Positions 53,418 to 64,000 of a stretch of 64,000 nucleotides of DNA are shown here, one piece after another (position 1 is the stretch's first letter; each line of letters starts with the position of its first letter). The position numbers were made by a program, and so were the translations under genes. The stretch spans positions 117,586,561 through 117,650,560 of the forward strand of contig NC_035437.2 in NCBI RefSeq assembly GCF_002127325.2, given 5' to 3'. This DNA comes from Helianthus annuus. Taxonomy: Eukaryota > Streptophyta > Magnoliopsida > Asterales > Asteraceae. Under the pieces are notes generated by a model. It was not told the origin of the DNA. It did not search any database and saw nothing but the letters and a program-made list of their open reading frames with translations.

Positions 53418-53912
53418 GATGGTTTAATAAACTCTTTCTTTGTGAATTAATATGCAGTTTTATTTATTTATTTTATTTATACACTTTATAAATTAAATGG
53501 CCCATCCCACGTAGTACACGTGTTATGACCTTATAAAACCGAAGTGATAATTAGGTATTGTGACCTATACTACACCAATACGATACGATACGATATTTAT
53601 CATATAAAAATGATTAACGATGTATAAAAAAGTTTGTAAGACATACTTACTTTTTTATTTATTTAAAATAGAAAACTTATTTTTTTAATAAAACTTTGTT
53701 AAAACGATTAATATTGTTTAGGCCTATACGCGTCATTTATAAAGGGTCAAAAAGACATTTTTACCCCTAGTTTGGGTTGCGTATAGCACCCAATCCAGGG
53801 TAAAATGGTTTTTTTACCAAACTTGCCCCATATATACGTCACATACAGGACTATACGCGGCGTATAGTTCCATATATACGCCACATCTAGGGATAAGCAT
53901 AATTTCCCACAC
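53418..53912. other. flank right of Harbinger element, second copy
   Basis: Duplicate of 24672-25166, ending CACAC at 53908-53912, the expected left target duplicate of the second copia element. Confidence 0.5.
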
Positions 53913-54550
53913 TGTAGGTCCCTGTTTCGCGGAGGATTACGAACCTAAACCTTGTTATACAAACCTACTAGCGAGTGCGGAATCCAAGCTAGCAAGCAAA
54001 CCGAGTTAGTAGCAAGTAGAGAAACAAACACACAAAGATTCACCGATTAACACTAGTCGTATTAATGCAAATGAAGGTTCGGTTACAAGCTCAATGTTTA
54101 CAGAAGTGTTCTATAAACTCTCTAAGTGTGTGTGTGAGTTCTGGGCAGAATGCTCTCTAAGCTTCTATCTCTCGGGTGTGTGAAAATGGCAGAACTCACT
54201 AACACTCAACACATGCATGGGTATATATACCCAGCTCAGCAGGTCTGCTCGAAGGATTCGACAGATGGTCCGAAGGATCATCTGTCGACCACATGTTACA
54301 CGAAAGATCAGCATGGACCTCGAAGGATCATCCTTCGAGGTCTAATGGTCGAACCATGGTCGAACCATATCTTTCGATCACCTCGAAGGATCAGGTGTAT
54401 CCTTCGAGGCTATCCTTCGATCAGAACATCTTTTAACTGTTGTCCAAGTCAAACCGGAGGATGGTTGACTTGGTCAACTTACAATACAAATCAGGACATC
54501 GTTTATATCAGACCGAATACAGACAAAGTACAGACACAAGTGCACCAACA
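53913..54550 (-). repeat. 3' LTR of copia-2
   Basis: 638 bp, TGTAGGTCCC to GCACCAACA. Like copia-1 it has a TATA-like core in an inverted repeat (GGGTATATATACCC at about 54220) and a cluster of CGAARGAT / ATCYTTCG motifs at 54249-54425. Confidence 0.9.
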
Positions 54551-56455
54551 AACTCCCCCTTGGCTGTAGCTTTGTCTTTGATCTCTAATCTTTGTCTTGT
54601 TCTTCTAAAAGTGTAGACTCGTCTTGAACTTCGACGGTCTTTGGTCTTCAAGTCTTCAAGACTCTGATGTCCTATCATGTCTTCAATGTCGGAGGGTCTT
54701 CAAAGTCTTCACGTCTTGAAAGTAGAAAGTGTATCAACAAACTACCCGTATCATGTAGGAAGTGTGTTGACAAACTCCCCCTTAACATAAGCTCCCCCTT
54801 GAGTTATGCTCGTGAAATACTTTAACTTTATGAAGTAAGATCCTTGTGGTGTTGATGATGGCCAGCGGCAACTCGATCATCTTCATCTTTTGAGCGCCTT
54901 CTCGTCGTGTCTTCATTCCAAGGCTTGTCATTGACCATGTTCTCCTAGCCTTTAGAATCTGCACATGCAAGAAATCTAAACGCGTAATGAGAACAACTGC
55001 TTGGAATAGTATAAACAAATGACACACGAGTGACCATGTCAAAATCAAACACCGTCCGACAGTTTGAAAGTTTAATAAATTTATCAATTTTAAATTCTAA
55101 CTTTCAAAATCTGCAAATTTTGACCGTTTATGAAGATTTAGTCAGTTCGGTTTTCAGTCAGGTTTCAGGTAACGAAGACTTGAGCTCCAACATCGTACGA
55201 TCGAAAATAAAGCAGAAATAAAATCTTTTTGGCTTTTATAAAGTTTATATTAAAACAAGCCTAAAATCTTTTTGGTATTTTTGAAATTAAAAGATAACAA
55301 TTTAAAATCCTTTGAGTGTTATCAAACGACATCACCGCTAATGTCGTGCTGATATGCACCAAACGACGAAACTGTTTAAAAGAAATAATAAAAGTTAAAC
55401 AGTAAATAAATAAATATATACAAACATTCTTTTTGCGAGTTTCGAGGGTAAGAGAATCATATCAGTGTACGGTCATGCCAAAACACTCTTGTTGTTCAGT
55501 TAGTTAACATTAAGATAAGCATCCTATAACAATTATCGGTATTGTTGTCCACTTAAGCTCAACTTATCAGATGTAATCATGTTTAGAGGATACGTTAATG
55601 TATGATTTATACTTACCGACCGGTGTTCATCCACATCACGACACATTCCCGTATCAAGGTATGCACGAGAGTTCATCTTACCGGTGAGTATACCGATTAT
55701 CATCTGTTTGACCGTATAAATTGTGAGATACTCACTTATTTTGATTTGAAAACAAGTCCTATGTGATATAATCACTTATTGATGAGGAACTTGATTTTCG
55801 TATGCATGAGGGCACAGGTGCAAGTCCGTGAACAGGTCAGTACTTCCGTACAGCAGAGAGACGAACTTGACACCCGGATAAATGTGATATTTTATCACTT
55901 ATTTGAAATGGACATGTGATTGTTTATCACTTATTGAGGTCGAATGCAGTATGCAATATGTACACGTATGTATAGTATCATGGAAGATCTAGACTTGCGT
56001 CCCCGTTATTTTTCGGTAAAAGATACAACCATGATACCCAGATGATAAGCAGCATAAAGACCGAATATCTCAGAACCTCGGCAATCTATCAAACGAAATT
56101 TCGGTACTAAGACCATATGCCAATGAATGGTTCCCACCTGGTCTTCAGTCGATTAAGATTTATATCACCCTGCACACTTTAAAATGATTGTGAGCCTACC
56201 GATACATCTTATATAGAGCTGCTTATCGTTTTGCATTTAAGGTTTAAAGAGGTTTGGATAGACCACTGATGTACTATCATTTTCTCTTTTGCTCGCCAGG
56301 AAACTCATTTTTGTTTTTCTATTGTTTTTGTGTTTTTGAATTTTTCGATGTTTTTGGATTTTCCGATTTTTGGATTTACTCCCCCTAAAATCAACAAACT
56401 AAGATAAATTTAAAAACACAAAGGTATTTACAAAAATGATTTTCCGATGTTGGTT
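54551..56455 (-). other. copia-2 3' noncoding region with polypurine tract
   Basis: AAGGGGGAG on the minus strand touches the LTR, with further copies near 54775 and 54797 as in copia-1. No ORF of note. The stretch 55290-56455 is almost identical to copia-1 14550-15713. Confidence 0.7.
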
Positions 56456-59400
56456 TTACTCTTGCTTGACCTTAATGCCGTTTACCAATAATAAAAAGTC
56501 AAATCTTGATTTGTCAAAAGCTTTGGTAAATAAGTCGGCACGTTGGTCATCGGTGTGGACCTTAACAACATCGATTAGCCTTTTCTCAAAGCAATCACGT
56601 ATGAAGTGATATTTGATTTCGATGTGTTTGGTCTTTGAATGCTGCACAGGATTTCTAGTGATATCTAAAGCAGCAGAATTATCAACGTAAATAGGAGTAG
56701 TTAGGAATTCAAAACCGTAGTCCCGCATTTGTTGTTGAATCCAAAGTACTTGGGAGCAACAACTTGAGGCAGCAATGTATTCAGCTTCGCATGTTGATGT
56801 AGCTACACACGTCTGCTTCTTGCACTGCCATGTGACTAGGCGATTTCCTAAGAACTGACATCCAGCCGTTGTGGATTTGCCGTCGATTTTGCATCCGCCA
56901 AAATCAGAATCACTGAAAGCTACCAATTCAAAGTTATTATCCCTAGGGTACCACAGACCAGTGTCAGGGTACGCCTTCAAATAACGAAAAATCCTTTTAA
57001 CAGCAGCAAGATGTGAGGCCTTCGGGTTAACTTGATATCTAGCAAGCAGGCACGTTGGGTACATTATGTCTGGCCTTGATGCTGTGAGATACATGAGAGA
57101 TCCGATCATGGCGCGATAGATAGAAGGGCTAACAGCTTCTCCCTTCAAGTCTGGAGTAATTCCGTGATTAGTTGGCAATGGGGTACCAATGGGCGTTGCA
57201 TCAGACATCTGGAACCGGCTCAAGATGTCACCAACATATTTAGTCTGATGGATGAATATCCCAGACTCCGTTTGTTGTACTTGTAGGCCCAAGAAGAAGG
57301 TCATTTCCCCCATAGCACTCATCTCGAATTTATCCTGCATAATGCGCTCGAATTCCCTACACAAGACATCATTAGTAGAACCAAAAATAATGTCATCAAC
57401 GTATACCTGTACTAGAAGAAGATCTCCATCTTGTTCCTTGATGAAAAGAGTACAGTCGATAAGACCTCTACGAAAACCGTTCTCCAGCAGATAGTGAGAT
57501 AAGGTTGCATACCAAGCTCGTGGTGCTTGATGAAGACCATAAAGAGCTTTGTTGAGCAACCAAACCCGATCGGGATGGATAGGATCTTCAAAACCTGGAG
57601 GCTGTTCGACGTACACCTCTTCTTCAACCACACCATGTAAAAATGCACTTTTCACGTCCATCTGATAAACCTTGAATCCTTTGAAGGACGCATAGGCTAG
57701 AAAGATTCGAATGGCTTCGAGACGTGCAACAGGTGCATAGACTTCGTTGTAGTCGATCCCTTCAATCTGACGAAAACCCTGAACGACTAAACGAGCTTTG
57801 TTTCGGATAACAACTCCGCGGTCATCCTTTTTGCATTTGAAAACCCAACGGGTACCAATCTTCTTGTATCCAGCAGGTTTTTCTACTAATTTCCAGACAC
57901 CCAGCTTCTGGAATTGTTGAAGTTCTTCCTGCATTGCTTCAACCCAAGCATTATCTTTCAAGGCTTCTTTCCACGTTCTTGGTTCTTCTTGTGAGACATA
58001 ACACGCGAAGGACCAGTCGTTTTGTTGCCCGGATTCTCGAATAGCTGCATACAAGCCTGCATTGTTGTTGTTTCGCAACATGTTTCTTGTTTGTACGCCA
58101 CTTTGCACATTTCCAATGATGTTTTGTTGAGGATGGGTATTATGAATCCTTGTTTCTGGATTATCTGGAACTGGAACATTTATACCCAGGTTGTTAAGAT
58201 TAAGATCAACAACCAATTCAAGACCAGGAATTGACGAAGAGGATGATGCAGTAGCCTCAGCTGTTCTATGGGCATCTACTGGAGGAGTACCCTCTGAAGT
58301 ACCATGAACTGCTGTTGTAGGAGCTTCCTGATCTGCATCTAGAAATTCATCATCCTCTGAAGATTCGTTCAATTCGTTTGCATCATGAAAATCCTCATTG
58401 TTGAGAGTATTATTGTTCACCGAAGAAGATGGTTCTTGATTAACAAGAATTGGACGAACCACCGGTGAAACTGTTGCATTGTCACTCTCGAAAAACATCC
58501 TAGCCGCAGCATTTTCTTCAGCGGCTTCAACATTGATCGAATTGAAGAAGTCATCGTACTCAAACATCCAAGGTTGACCCGGATTTTTGACTGGCAAGGT
58601 GTGCCTTTGTACTCTGACCTCAGACCATTCTTCAACCCTTTTAGTCTCTAGATTCCAGACTCGTAAGTTAGGGGTGGCATACCCAAGAAAGTATCCATCA
58701 ATTGCTCTTGCCCCAAACTTTCCATTAGGATCGATGATTGTGCATGGAGCTCCAAACGGTTCGAGATAAGACAAATCTGGTTTCCGTTTTTGAAGAAGCT
58801 CAAAGCAGGTCTTGTTGTGTCTTTTGACTGTAAGGACTCTGTTCAATGTGTAACATGCAGAGGCCACAGCTTCAGTCCAGAATGGAATGGGTAACTGTGA
58901 CTCTACCAACATTGTCCTAGCAGTCTCGATCAATGTGCGGTTCTTACGTTCAGCGACACCATTCTGTTGAGGAGTATAAGCTGCACTAAACTCATGAAGA
59001 ATACCTTTTGAAGTGCAGAACTCCATCATGGAATGATTCTTAAATTCAGTACCATTGTCGCTACGTATCCGCCTAACCTTCAACTTATACAAATTCTCAA
59101 TCTGAATGATCAAGTTTTTGATAATGCCAAAGGTTTCACTCTTGTGTGCCATGAACGCAACCCAAGAAAATCTTGAATAATCATCAGTAACCACGAGGCA
59201 GTATTGATCACCCCGAATACTCTTGTGCTTGACAGGACCGAACAAATCCATGTGCAAACGTTCAAGAGGAACTGCCACTGTGTTGATCTTCTTTGTAGGG
59301 TGCTTCTTCTTTGTTTGCTTTCCTTTCTGGCACGAAACACAGATGTCTTGAAGATGGAAATTTTTGAGGGGAACACCATTCACCAATTCATTTGAAACCA

Positions 59401-59896
59401 AATGATTCATTTTGCGTAAGTGAATGTGACCCATTCGTCTGTGCCAAGAGATAGTGTCTTTTTCTGTGGCTTTGGAAACGAAACAAGTTGCTTGTGCAGA
59501 CGTAGTAATAGCCTGGCTCATGTCAAGGACGTACAAATCATTTATCCTTGGAGCCGACAAGAGAATCCATTCTTTTGGAATTTTGAAGCCGGGTTTCAGC
59601 ACATAACATCCATTAGCATCAAAGTGGACTGAAAATTTCTTGTCACAAATTTGAGAAACACTAAGAAGATTGTGATCAAGTTGTTGCACAAAATTGATCT
59701 TGTCAAAGCTGACAATCCCGTTAGATATCATTCCTTCACCCGTTATGTATCCACCTTTATCTCCAGCAAAAGCAACATAACCTCCTCTAATAGATTTAAC
59801 GTCGTAGAGAAGCTTCATGTCGCCTGTCATGTGCCTGGATGCCCCACTATCAACAATCCAATGACTACTGATAGTTCCTCCTGAAGCACCCTGCAC
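56456..59896 (-). CDS. copia-2 pol: protease, integrase, reverse transcriptase, RNase H
   Basis: 1146 codons. The open stretch begins at GTG 59896 in [13 protein letters not shown]. Motifs: protease [12 protein letters not shown]; pre-integrase [15 protein letters not shown]; integrase [24 protein letters not shown]; reverse transcriptase YVDDIIFGS; RNase [14 protein letters not shown] and VDNSAALD. All catalytic residues are kept. Against copia-1 the integrase half has many substitutions, while the last ~500 residues have about 14. Here pol is in the same frame as gag but separated by TAA and a second in-frame TGA, unlike copia-1. Confidence 0.95.
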   Translation of the reverse strand: MQGASGGTISSHWIVDSGASRHMTGDMKLLYDVKSIRGGYVAFAGDKGGYITGEGMISNGIVSFDKINFVQQLDHNLLSVSQICDKKFSVHFDANGCYVLKPGFKIPKEWILLSAPRINDLYVLDMSQAITTSAQATCFVSKATEKDTISWHRRMGHIHLRKMNHLVSNELVNGVPLKNFHLQDICVSCQKGKQTKKKHPTKKINTVAVPLERLHMDLFGPVKHKSIRGDQYCLVVTDDYSRFSWVAFMAHKSETFGIIKNLIIQIENLYKLKVRRIRSDNGTEFKNHSMMEFCTSKGILHEFSAAYTPQQNGVAERKNRTLIETARTMLVESQLPIPFWTEAVASACYTLNRVLTVKRHNKTCFELLQKRKPDLSYLEPFGAPCTIIDPNGKFGARAIDGYFLGYATPNLRVWNLETKRVEEWSEVRVQRHTLPVKNPGQPWMFEYDDFFNSINVEAAEENAAARMFFESDNATVSPVVRPILVNQEPSSSVNNNTLNNEDFHDANELNESSEDDEFLDADQEAPTTAVHGTSEGTPPVDAHRTAEATASSSSSIPGLELVVDLNLNNLGINVPVPDNPETRIHNTHPQQNIIGNVQSGVQTRNMLRNNNNAGLYAAIRESGQQNDWSFACYVSQEEPRTWKEALKDNAWVEAMQEELQQFQKLGVWKLVEKPAGYKKIGTRWVFKCKKDDRGVVIRNKARLVVQGFRQIEGIDYNEVYAPVARLEAIRIFLAYASFKGFKVYQMDVKSAFLHGVVEEEVYVEQPPGFEDPIHPDRVWLLNKALYGLHQAPRAWYATLSHYLLENGFRRGLIDCTLFIKEQDGDLLLVQVYVDDIIFGSTNDVLCREFERIMQDKFEMSAMGEMTFFLGLQVQQTESGIFIHQTKYVGDILSRFQMSDATPIGTPLPTNHGITPDLKGEAVSPSIYRAMIGSLMYLTASRPDIMYPTCLLARYQVNPKASHLAAVKRIFRYLKAYPDTGLWYPRDNNFELVAFSDSDFGGCKIDGKSTTAGCQFLGNRLVTWQCKKQTCVATSTCEAEYIAASSCCSQVLWIQQQMRDYGFEFLTTPIYVDNSAALDITRNPVQHSKTKHIEIKYHFIRDCFEKRLIDVVKVHTDDQRADLFTKAFDKSRFDFLLLVNGIKVKQE

Positions 59897-59911
59897 ATGA
59901 ACTCAAATGAA

Positions 59912-62900
59912 TTAGTTGGAGATGGGGACCCAAGCCATTGTGGTCTTGGGTCTTCCATTTTCATCAATGACAATAACTTCTTGTCTTTGATGGTTGGTGA
60001 ATTGTGATGGTCCCCCTGATTCAACAACCGTTTTTGGTTTCCAAGTCTGTTTGGTTTCACCAGTGTTTTTCTTTAAAATTTTAACTTCTTGATGATTTGA
60101 AGTTTTAGAATTTTCTGGTTTTACAACAACAGATTGTTTATGAACCACATCGGTTTTAATCGCTTTTTCAATTTTCTTGACCTGTTGCCGTTTCTGTTTC
60201 TTTTCCCTTTCTTTTACAAGTCGGGGATCTTGTTTTGTGGAAACAGATGGCTTACGGTCAGTCTTACCACGGGGATCATCAACCTTTCCTTTCTGCTTAT
60301 GAAGATATGGGCAGTTTCTAATAATGTGCCCAATGGTTCCACACTCAAAACATGATCTTCGTTCTACAAACCCCGAAGAATCATGTGATCGTCTAGCCGA
60401 TGATGTTGAACTTTGTGAACCCGAGGTACTAGGTTTTGAACTACTTGGTTCATTTCTTTTCTCGACAATAGCTTTCTTGACAAAATCTAAGTTAGATTGA
60501 TTTTCAAACTTTTCAATTTTGTCTGTTCCCGTCGATTTCACAAAGTTAACATTCTTCTTCTTCTTTTGATTCGGCTTCTTTTGCACTGGAGCCGGTACTT
60601 TACCTTTGGGTTTGGTGTGATTTTGCTGAGTTGGCACTGTTGGCAATTTCTTGTTGCCAAATTGCTTTCGAACTTCAGCCTTTGGGATTGGAGGACACTG
60701 TGTGACTGTAACTTTAGGTCCTGCCTTTCCCAAGAACTTACTTGTCGAATTCTCAAAGACTTTGCAGATTAAGGATTGATTAACATTCTTAATGGGAAAA
60801 TCTTTGTCTGAGTAAATTTTATCATCACCCACTAGAGTGTACAGCAAATTCACACTCTCCGGCTCTCCTGCAGATGAGGACTCAGTTGCAACAGTCTTAG
60901 CGGGTTTGACAGGGGGATCACATAGAATGTGATTCTCAAGAGGTATGTCCTCATTTTTGACTACCGCATCAGACTTTGCTGGGACAGTATCATCAGATTC
61001 ATCATCAGACGAATCAGCATCCTCAATCACAACTGGAGGATCTTGATTCTGTTCAGCACTCACAAATGTATCTGCTGACACATCTGAATCTGAGGATACT
61101 TCCTTTTGGTATCCGAGTCCTGCAGCAAACTCCTTAACATCTAGAGGCACAGTAGGTTCAAAGAAAACCCTGTCCTCTTCATCAGGCATGGCATCATAAT
61201 TATGTCTCACTGGTGGTGGACACTTCTTGTAGCCAATGCATGTGACATCTCTCTTTTCCTTCTGAACGTCAATGATGTGATCTAACACATAGCTAGAACT
61301 CAAATAACTGTCTAGCTTGAGTTGGATCGCATCACTTTCGGTTTTCACACAAGCCATCTCTTTTTGCATACTCTCAAGGCGAGATATATACAAATTAATA
61401 TCAGTTTGTTTTCTTGAAACCATTTTAGTCAGTTCAGTTTTATCCTTCTTTAATGTTTCAATTACTGACTTAAATTCTTTTTCATGGTTTTCATAAAACA
61501 TGTTGGCTTCTGTGCATTTAGAGAGATCCACAGTCAACTTCTGATTGTGGAGAAAGGTCACATCATATTTTTCTTGCAAAGCGTCATGCTTACTTTGCAA
61601 GTCACTCAAATTCTCATTCACAGTAGTATGTTTGTCTTGCAAGTCAAACAAACTAGCTTGTAAAGCATCATGTTTGCCTTGCAACTCAGACATACTTTTC
61701 TCAAGATCAGCACATCTAGCATGCAACCTAGCACATTCATCACAATTAACAGCAGTGGGTTCATCGACACATACCTGACTTGATGAACCGTCGACATTAG
61801 CCATAAAGGCTGAATGGAGAGAAGACGAAGAGTAAGCAGCTTGATCCACCAGAATAGATCTTCTTTGAGTTTCTGCTACAGCTTCCCCCAAGAGTTCATC
61901 AATGTCAATATCATCCGAAACATTAGATGTCTCACCCACATGATCATCACCAGAGTTGGATGATTCTTCATTAACACTCCTGCTGTATCCAGAGGAGTCT
62001 TCATCTTCAGACGATTCATCACCACTGGCAGAAGATTCTCCACCATTGGTGTGAACCAGCTCCTTCACAATCTGAGCAAAACATGCTGTTCCATCAGGAG
62101 CATCACCACCCAACTGGATTGACCAGTCACAACCTTCATCCACCTGAACTGCAAGTGCTCGGTTGGTTTGGTTGTTGACAGGCACCAATGTACGATCATT
62201 GTTTCTGTTCTGCTGGTTGCCTTGGTTCCTGAAGGGGTTTTGATTCCCGTGCTGGGCTGGCTTTGTACATTCCCGTTTAAAGTGGCCCCGTTCACCACAG
62301 TTGAAGCACTTAACAGCTTGCTTATCGAACCCATACTTGGTGTCTCGCTTACTTTCCAAGCTGGTTCTTCCAGTACTTTCCATCCAATCCTTTGCTCTTC
62401 TCACAGCACTCGCAAAGGCCCACTTGATGTCCATCAAGTCCATCTCCTCCTTATCAATCTGCCTGTAATCTTCTTGTGTCAGATTAATGTTTCCAATCTG
62501 ACCTTCTATCAACCCACAGTACGCGCTCACTACAGTGTTAAGCAGCTCCATGTGTTCCTTAGCTACTTCTACACTGATTTTAGAGAAGCTTGACGTGTCG
62601 AGCTGTACTGTACTTGACTTTGATTGTTGACCTGCAGCAGATGATGTTCCTCCATAACATGCATATTGAGGTTGTTGAGCAGGAGGAGGATGAGGTGGTT
62701 GTATTGGATTTCCATACAGATCTGTGGTTGGAGGCGGCTTTACAGGAACTTGCACTGGATTGCCATACATATCCGTGCTTGTGACAAACGCCGTTTGAAG
62801 TGGAGCATGTGATCCAGCTTTTGCAGATGAAGTAGTGGAGGTGCCATAATACATCTCTGGATTCTGTGGCACTGCAACTCTCTTTGCCTTCAACGTTTCT

Positions 62901-63700
62901 TCCTGATCCTTGTTCTCCAGAAGCTGCACGAAATCGTTGATATTGGTAGTTCTCAACGTTCCGTTGTACTTCAAGATTTCCAGGAAGTTGTTCCATTGAG
63001 GAGGCAATGCATCGGCAAACTTCTTTACCACCTCTGTTGGAGTCGTTGTGACTTCAAAGTTGGTCAGCTCAGTAAGTAGGTGATAGAAACGGCTTGTCAT
63101 ATCTCCTAAGGACTCCTTATCCATACATGTGAAGCCATCAAATTCTTTCTTCAGTAGATCTCGTCGTAGTTGACGTGTGGCTTCATTACCTACTCCTCTT
63201 GTCTTCAAGGCATCCCACAGCTTCTTCGTAGTCTTGAAACTGACGAACTGATGATAAATATCCTTGCTCAGTGCTTGAGTAAGAATAGCGTATGCTTTCT
63301 TTTCTAAGTCATACGTCTTCTTTTGATCATCAGGAAGATCGGCAAATGTAGCTGTCGAAGAAGCAGCAACCTCGATAGTTTGATCGAATTCCGTAATGAA
63401 CCGTAACCACAACTCTGTATTTTGACCAAGAATGTATGTATGGAAACGATCAACCCATCCTGGATATTCATGAAGATGCATCAACTTTGGAGGCCTGTTC
63501 AAACTTCCGGTTTCACTTTCGCTTAGAAGAAGACTTTGAATACTCGGAGTTTGATTTGAAACAAACGCCCATTGACCAGCTGGAGTGGCATTTGTTTGTG
63601 AGGATGTAGATACCGGAGATTCGGCCCATGATGGAGATTGACTAGTATTCATGTATTTTCCACTGTCTGGAGCCGGACTTCCCCACCAACTCGGATTCAT
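59912..63700 (-). CDS. copia-2 gag, long form (1262 aa) with two zinc knuckles
   Basis: From ATG 63700 to TAA 59912. It has the same plan as copia-1 gag: a capsid-like domain (KKAYAILTQALSKDIYHQF, LLKKEFDGF, FADALPPQW), a first CCHC CFNCGERGHFKREC at about 463, an acidic region, a long coiled coil at about 660-830, and a second CCHC CFECGTIGHIIRNC at about 1116; it ends WVPISN. The coiled coil contains internal repeats of the type LQ(S/G)KHDALQ that copia-1 lacks. The capsid half is only about half identical to copia-1. It should form the particle and bind RNA. Confidence 0.93.
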   Translation of the reverse strand: MNPSWWGSPAPDSGKYMNTSQSPSWAESPVSTSSQTNATPAGQWAFVSNQTPSIQSLLLSESETGSLNRPPKLMHLHEYPGWVDRFHTYILGQNTELWLRFITEFDQTIEVAASSTATFADLPDDQKKTYDLEKKAYAILTQALSKDIYHQFVSFKTTKKLWDALKTRGVGNEATRQLRRDLLKKEFDGFTCMDKESLGDMTSRFYHLLTELTNFEVTTTPTEVVKKFADALPPQWNNFLEILKYNGTLRTTNINDFVQLLENKDQEETLKAKRVAVPQNPEMYYGTSTTSSAKAGSHAPLQTAFVTSTDMYGNPVQVPVKPPPTTDLYGNPIQPPHPPPAQQPQYACYGGTSSAAGQQSKSSTVQLDTSSFSKISVEVAKEHMELLNTVVSAYCGLIEGQIGNINLTQEDYRQIDKEEMDLMDIKWAFASAVRRAKDWMESTGRTSLESKRDTKYGFDKQAVKCFNCGERGHFKRECTKPAQHGNQNPFRNQGNQQNRNNDRTLVPVNNQTNRALAVQVDEGCDWSIQLGGDAPDGTACFAQIVKELVHTNGGESSASGDESSEDEDSSGYSRSVNEESSNSGDDHVGETSNVSDDIDIDELLGEAVAETQRRSILVDQAAYSSSSLHSAFMANVDGSSSQVCVDEPTAVNCDECARLHARCADLEKSMSELQGKHDALQASLFDLQDKHTTVNENLSDLQSKHDALQEKYDVTFLHNQKLTVDLSKCTEANMFYENHEKEFKSVIETLKKDKTELTKMVSRKQTDINLYISRLESMQKEMACVKTESDAIQLKLDSYLSSSYVLDHIIDVQKEKRDVTCIGYKKCPPPVRHNYDAMPDEEDRVFFEPTVPLDVKEFAAGLGYQKEVSSDSDVSADTFVSAEQNQDPPVVIEDADSSDDESDDTVPAKSDAVVKNEDIPLENHILCDPPVKPAKTVATESSSAGEPESVNLLYTLVGDDKIYSDKDFPIKNVNQSLICKVFENSTSKFLGKAGPKVTVTQCPPIPKAEVRKQFGNKKLPTVPTQQNHTKPKGKVPAPVQKKPNQKKKKNVNFVKSTGTDKIEKFENQSNLDFVKKAIVEKRNEPSSSKPSTSGSQSSTSSARRSHDSSGFVERRSCFECGTIGHIIRNCPYLHKQKGKVDDPRGKTDRKPSVSTKQDPRLVKEREKKQKRQQVKKIEKAIKTDVVHKQSVVVKPENSKTSNHQEVKILKKNTGETKQTWKPKTVVESGGPSQFTNHQRQEVIVIDENGRPKTTMAWVPISN

Positions 63701-64000
63701 GATAGATAAGCAAAATAAATGCTAAGTAAGAATGATCCGAAAGATACACAGCCGAAGGATCCTGGTTGAAGGATCTGAAATCACAGAAACTTGTTAGCAA
63801 TAAACTGACCACAGTCGAAAGATCGATTTATTGTTCGAAGGATCAACAGTATTCGAAAGATTACTGTTGACTCTCGAACAATGACTTCGAAGGATTCAAG
63901 AGCTCGAAGGATTCCTTTTTGAAAGATCCTTATCTTTCGAGTTAACTCTTTATCTTTCGAATAACCAATCTCGAAAGATTCACCAATACGAAGGATCCTA
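63701..64000 (-). repeat. copia-2 leader with CGAARGAT motif array, cut by window end
   Basis: At least ten CGAA(A/G)GAT motifs and several ATCTTTCG reverse forms lie between 63737 and 63993, including the phrase GAAAGATCCTTATCTTTCGA also found in the copia-1 leader. The primer site and 5' LTR are not in the window. Confidence 0.8.

Larger units (their letters stand above)
45377..53912 (+). repeat. segmental duplication, copy 2
   Basis: 8536 bp matching 5435-13185 + 24376-25166, offset 39942 at the left and slightly less after homopolymer changes. It starts abruptly at TCATAAAAGGAGGC inside the last exon of the Tat antisense gene. It is uninterrupted across the Harbinger element (single GAGAG at 53117-53121) but is cut at 53913 by the second copia element. 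Confidence 0.95.
53913..64000 (-). mobile_element. second Ty1/copia element of the same family (copia-2), 5' LTR beyond window
   Basis: From left: 3' LTR 53913-54550, polypurine tract, 3' noncoding region, pol 56456-59896, gag 59912-63700 and leader to the window end. It replaces copy 2 of the duplication right after CACAC; the matching empty site is at 25162-25166 in copy 1. Both ORFs are uninterrupted. Its LTR is similar to, but clearly different from, copia-1, so it is a sister lineage and not a copy of it. Confidence 0.92.

Overview
This window is repeat-dense plant nuclear DNA. The evidence is intact plant-type LTR retrotransposons primed by initiator tRNA-Met, a plant L1-type LINE, DNA-transposon remnants and a plant ankyrin/PGG-domain (ACD6/ITN1-like) gene relic. 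The look of the transposon proteins suggests a dicot, most likely Asteraceae; that last step is recall, not proof. I see no rRNA, tRNA, CRISPR array or intact ordinary host gene.

Layout. 1-11236: 3' part of a Ty3/gypsy element of the Tat group on + (gag tail, decayed pol, a six-exon gene antisense to pol, 3' LTR). 11237-25166: flanking DNA holding a 1.6 kb PIF/Harbinger derivative, which is split by a complete 11.2 kb Ty1/copia element on the minus strand (13186-24370, TSD GAGAG). 25167-29292: relic sequence, then a broken ACD6-like gene on minus. 29551-32666: a hAT-like element whose left edge carries a complete 2.2 kb non-coding LTR element (TSD ATGTA). 32959-39149: a full-length L1-type LINE with two intact ORFs and a 17-bp TSD. 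39150-42025: AT-rich DNA with MITE/CACTA-like pieces. 42026-45376: 3' part of a second, different Tat element on minus, with a 13-unit 48-bp tandem array and its own antisense gene. 45377-53912: a second, roughly 99.8% identical copy of 5435-13185 + 24376-25166, joined abruptly to that Tat element. 53913-64000: a second copia element of the same family on minus, running off the window.

Key logic. The two 8.5 kb copies are a true duplication: they share the Tat LTR, its flank, the Harbinger element and the next flank. Each copy was later hit by a different copia element, and each copy shows the empty site of the other's insertion. The gypsy antisense gene splices in silico to an uninterrupted 989-codon frame and has a TATA box of its own; a diverged relative with the same promoter core lies in the second Tat element. 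The two copia elements have complete gag and pol frames but disagree on the gag-to-pol reading-frame relation, while keeping a splice-acceptor-like sequence at the junction. Their 3' halves and 3' noncoding regions are nearly identical while their gag regions are strongly diverged, which suggests recombination.

The most unusual items are the antisense spliced gene inside Tat elements, the dense CGAARGAT inverted-motif arrays in the copia leader and LTRs, and the reciprocal empty-site duplication.
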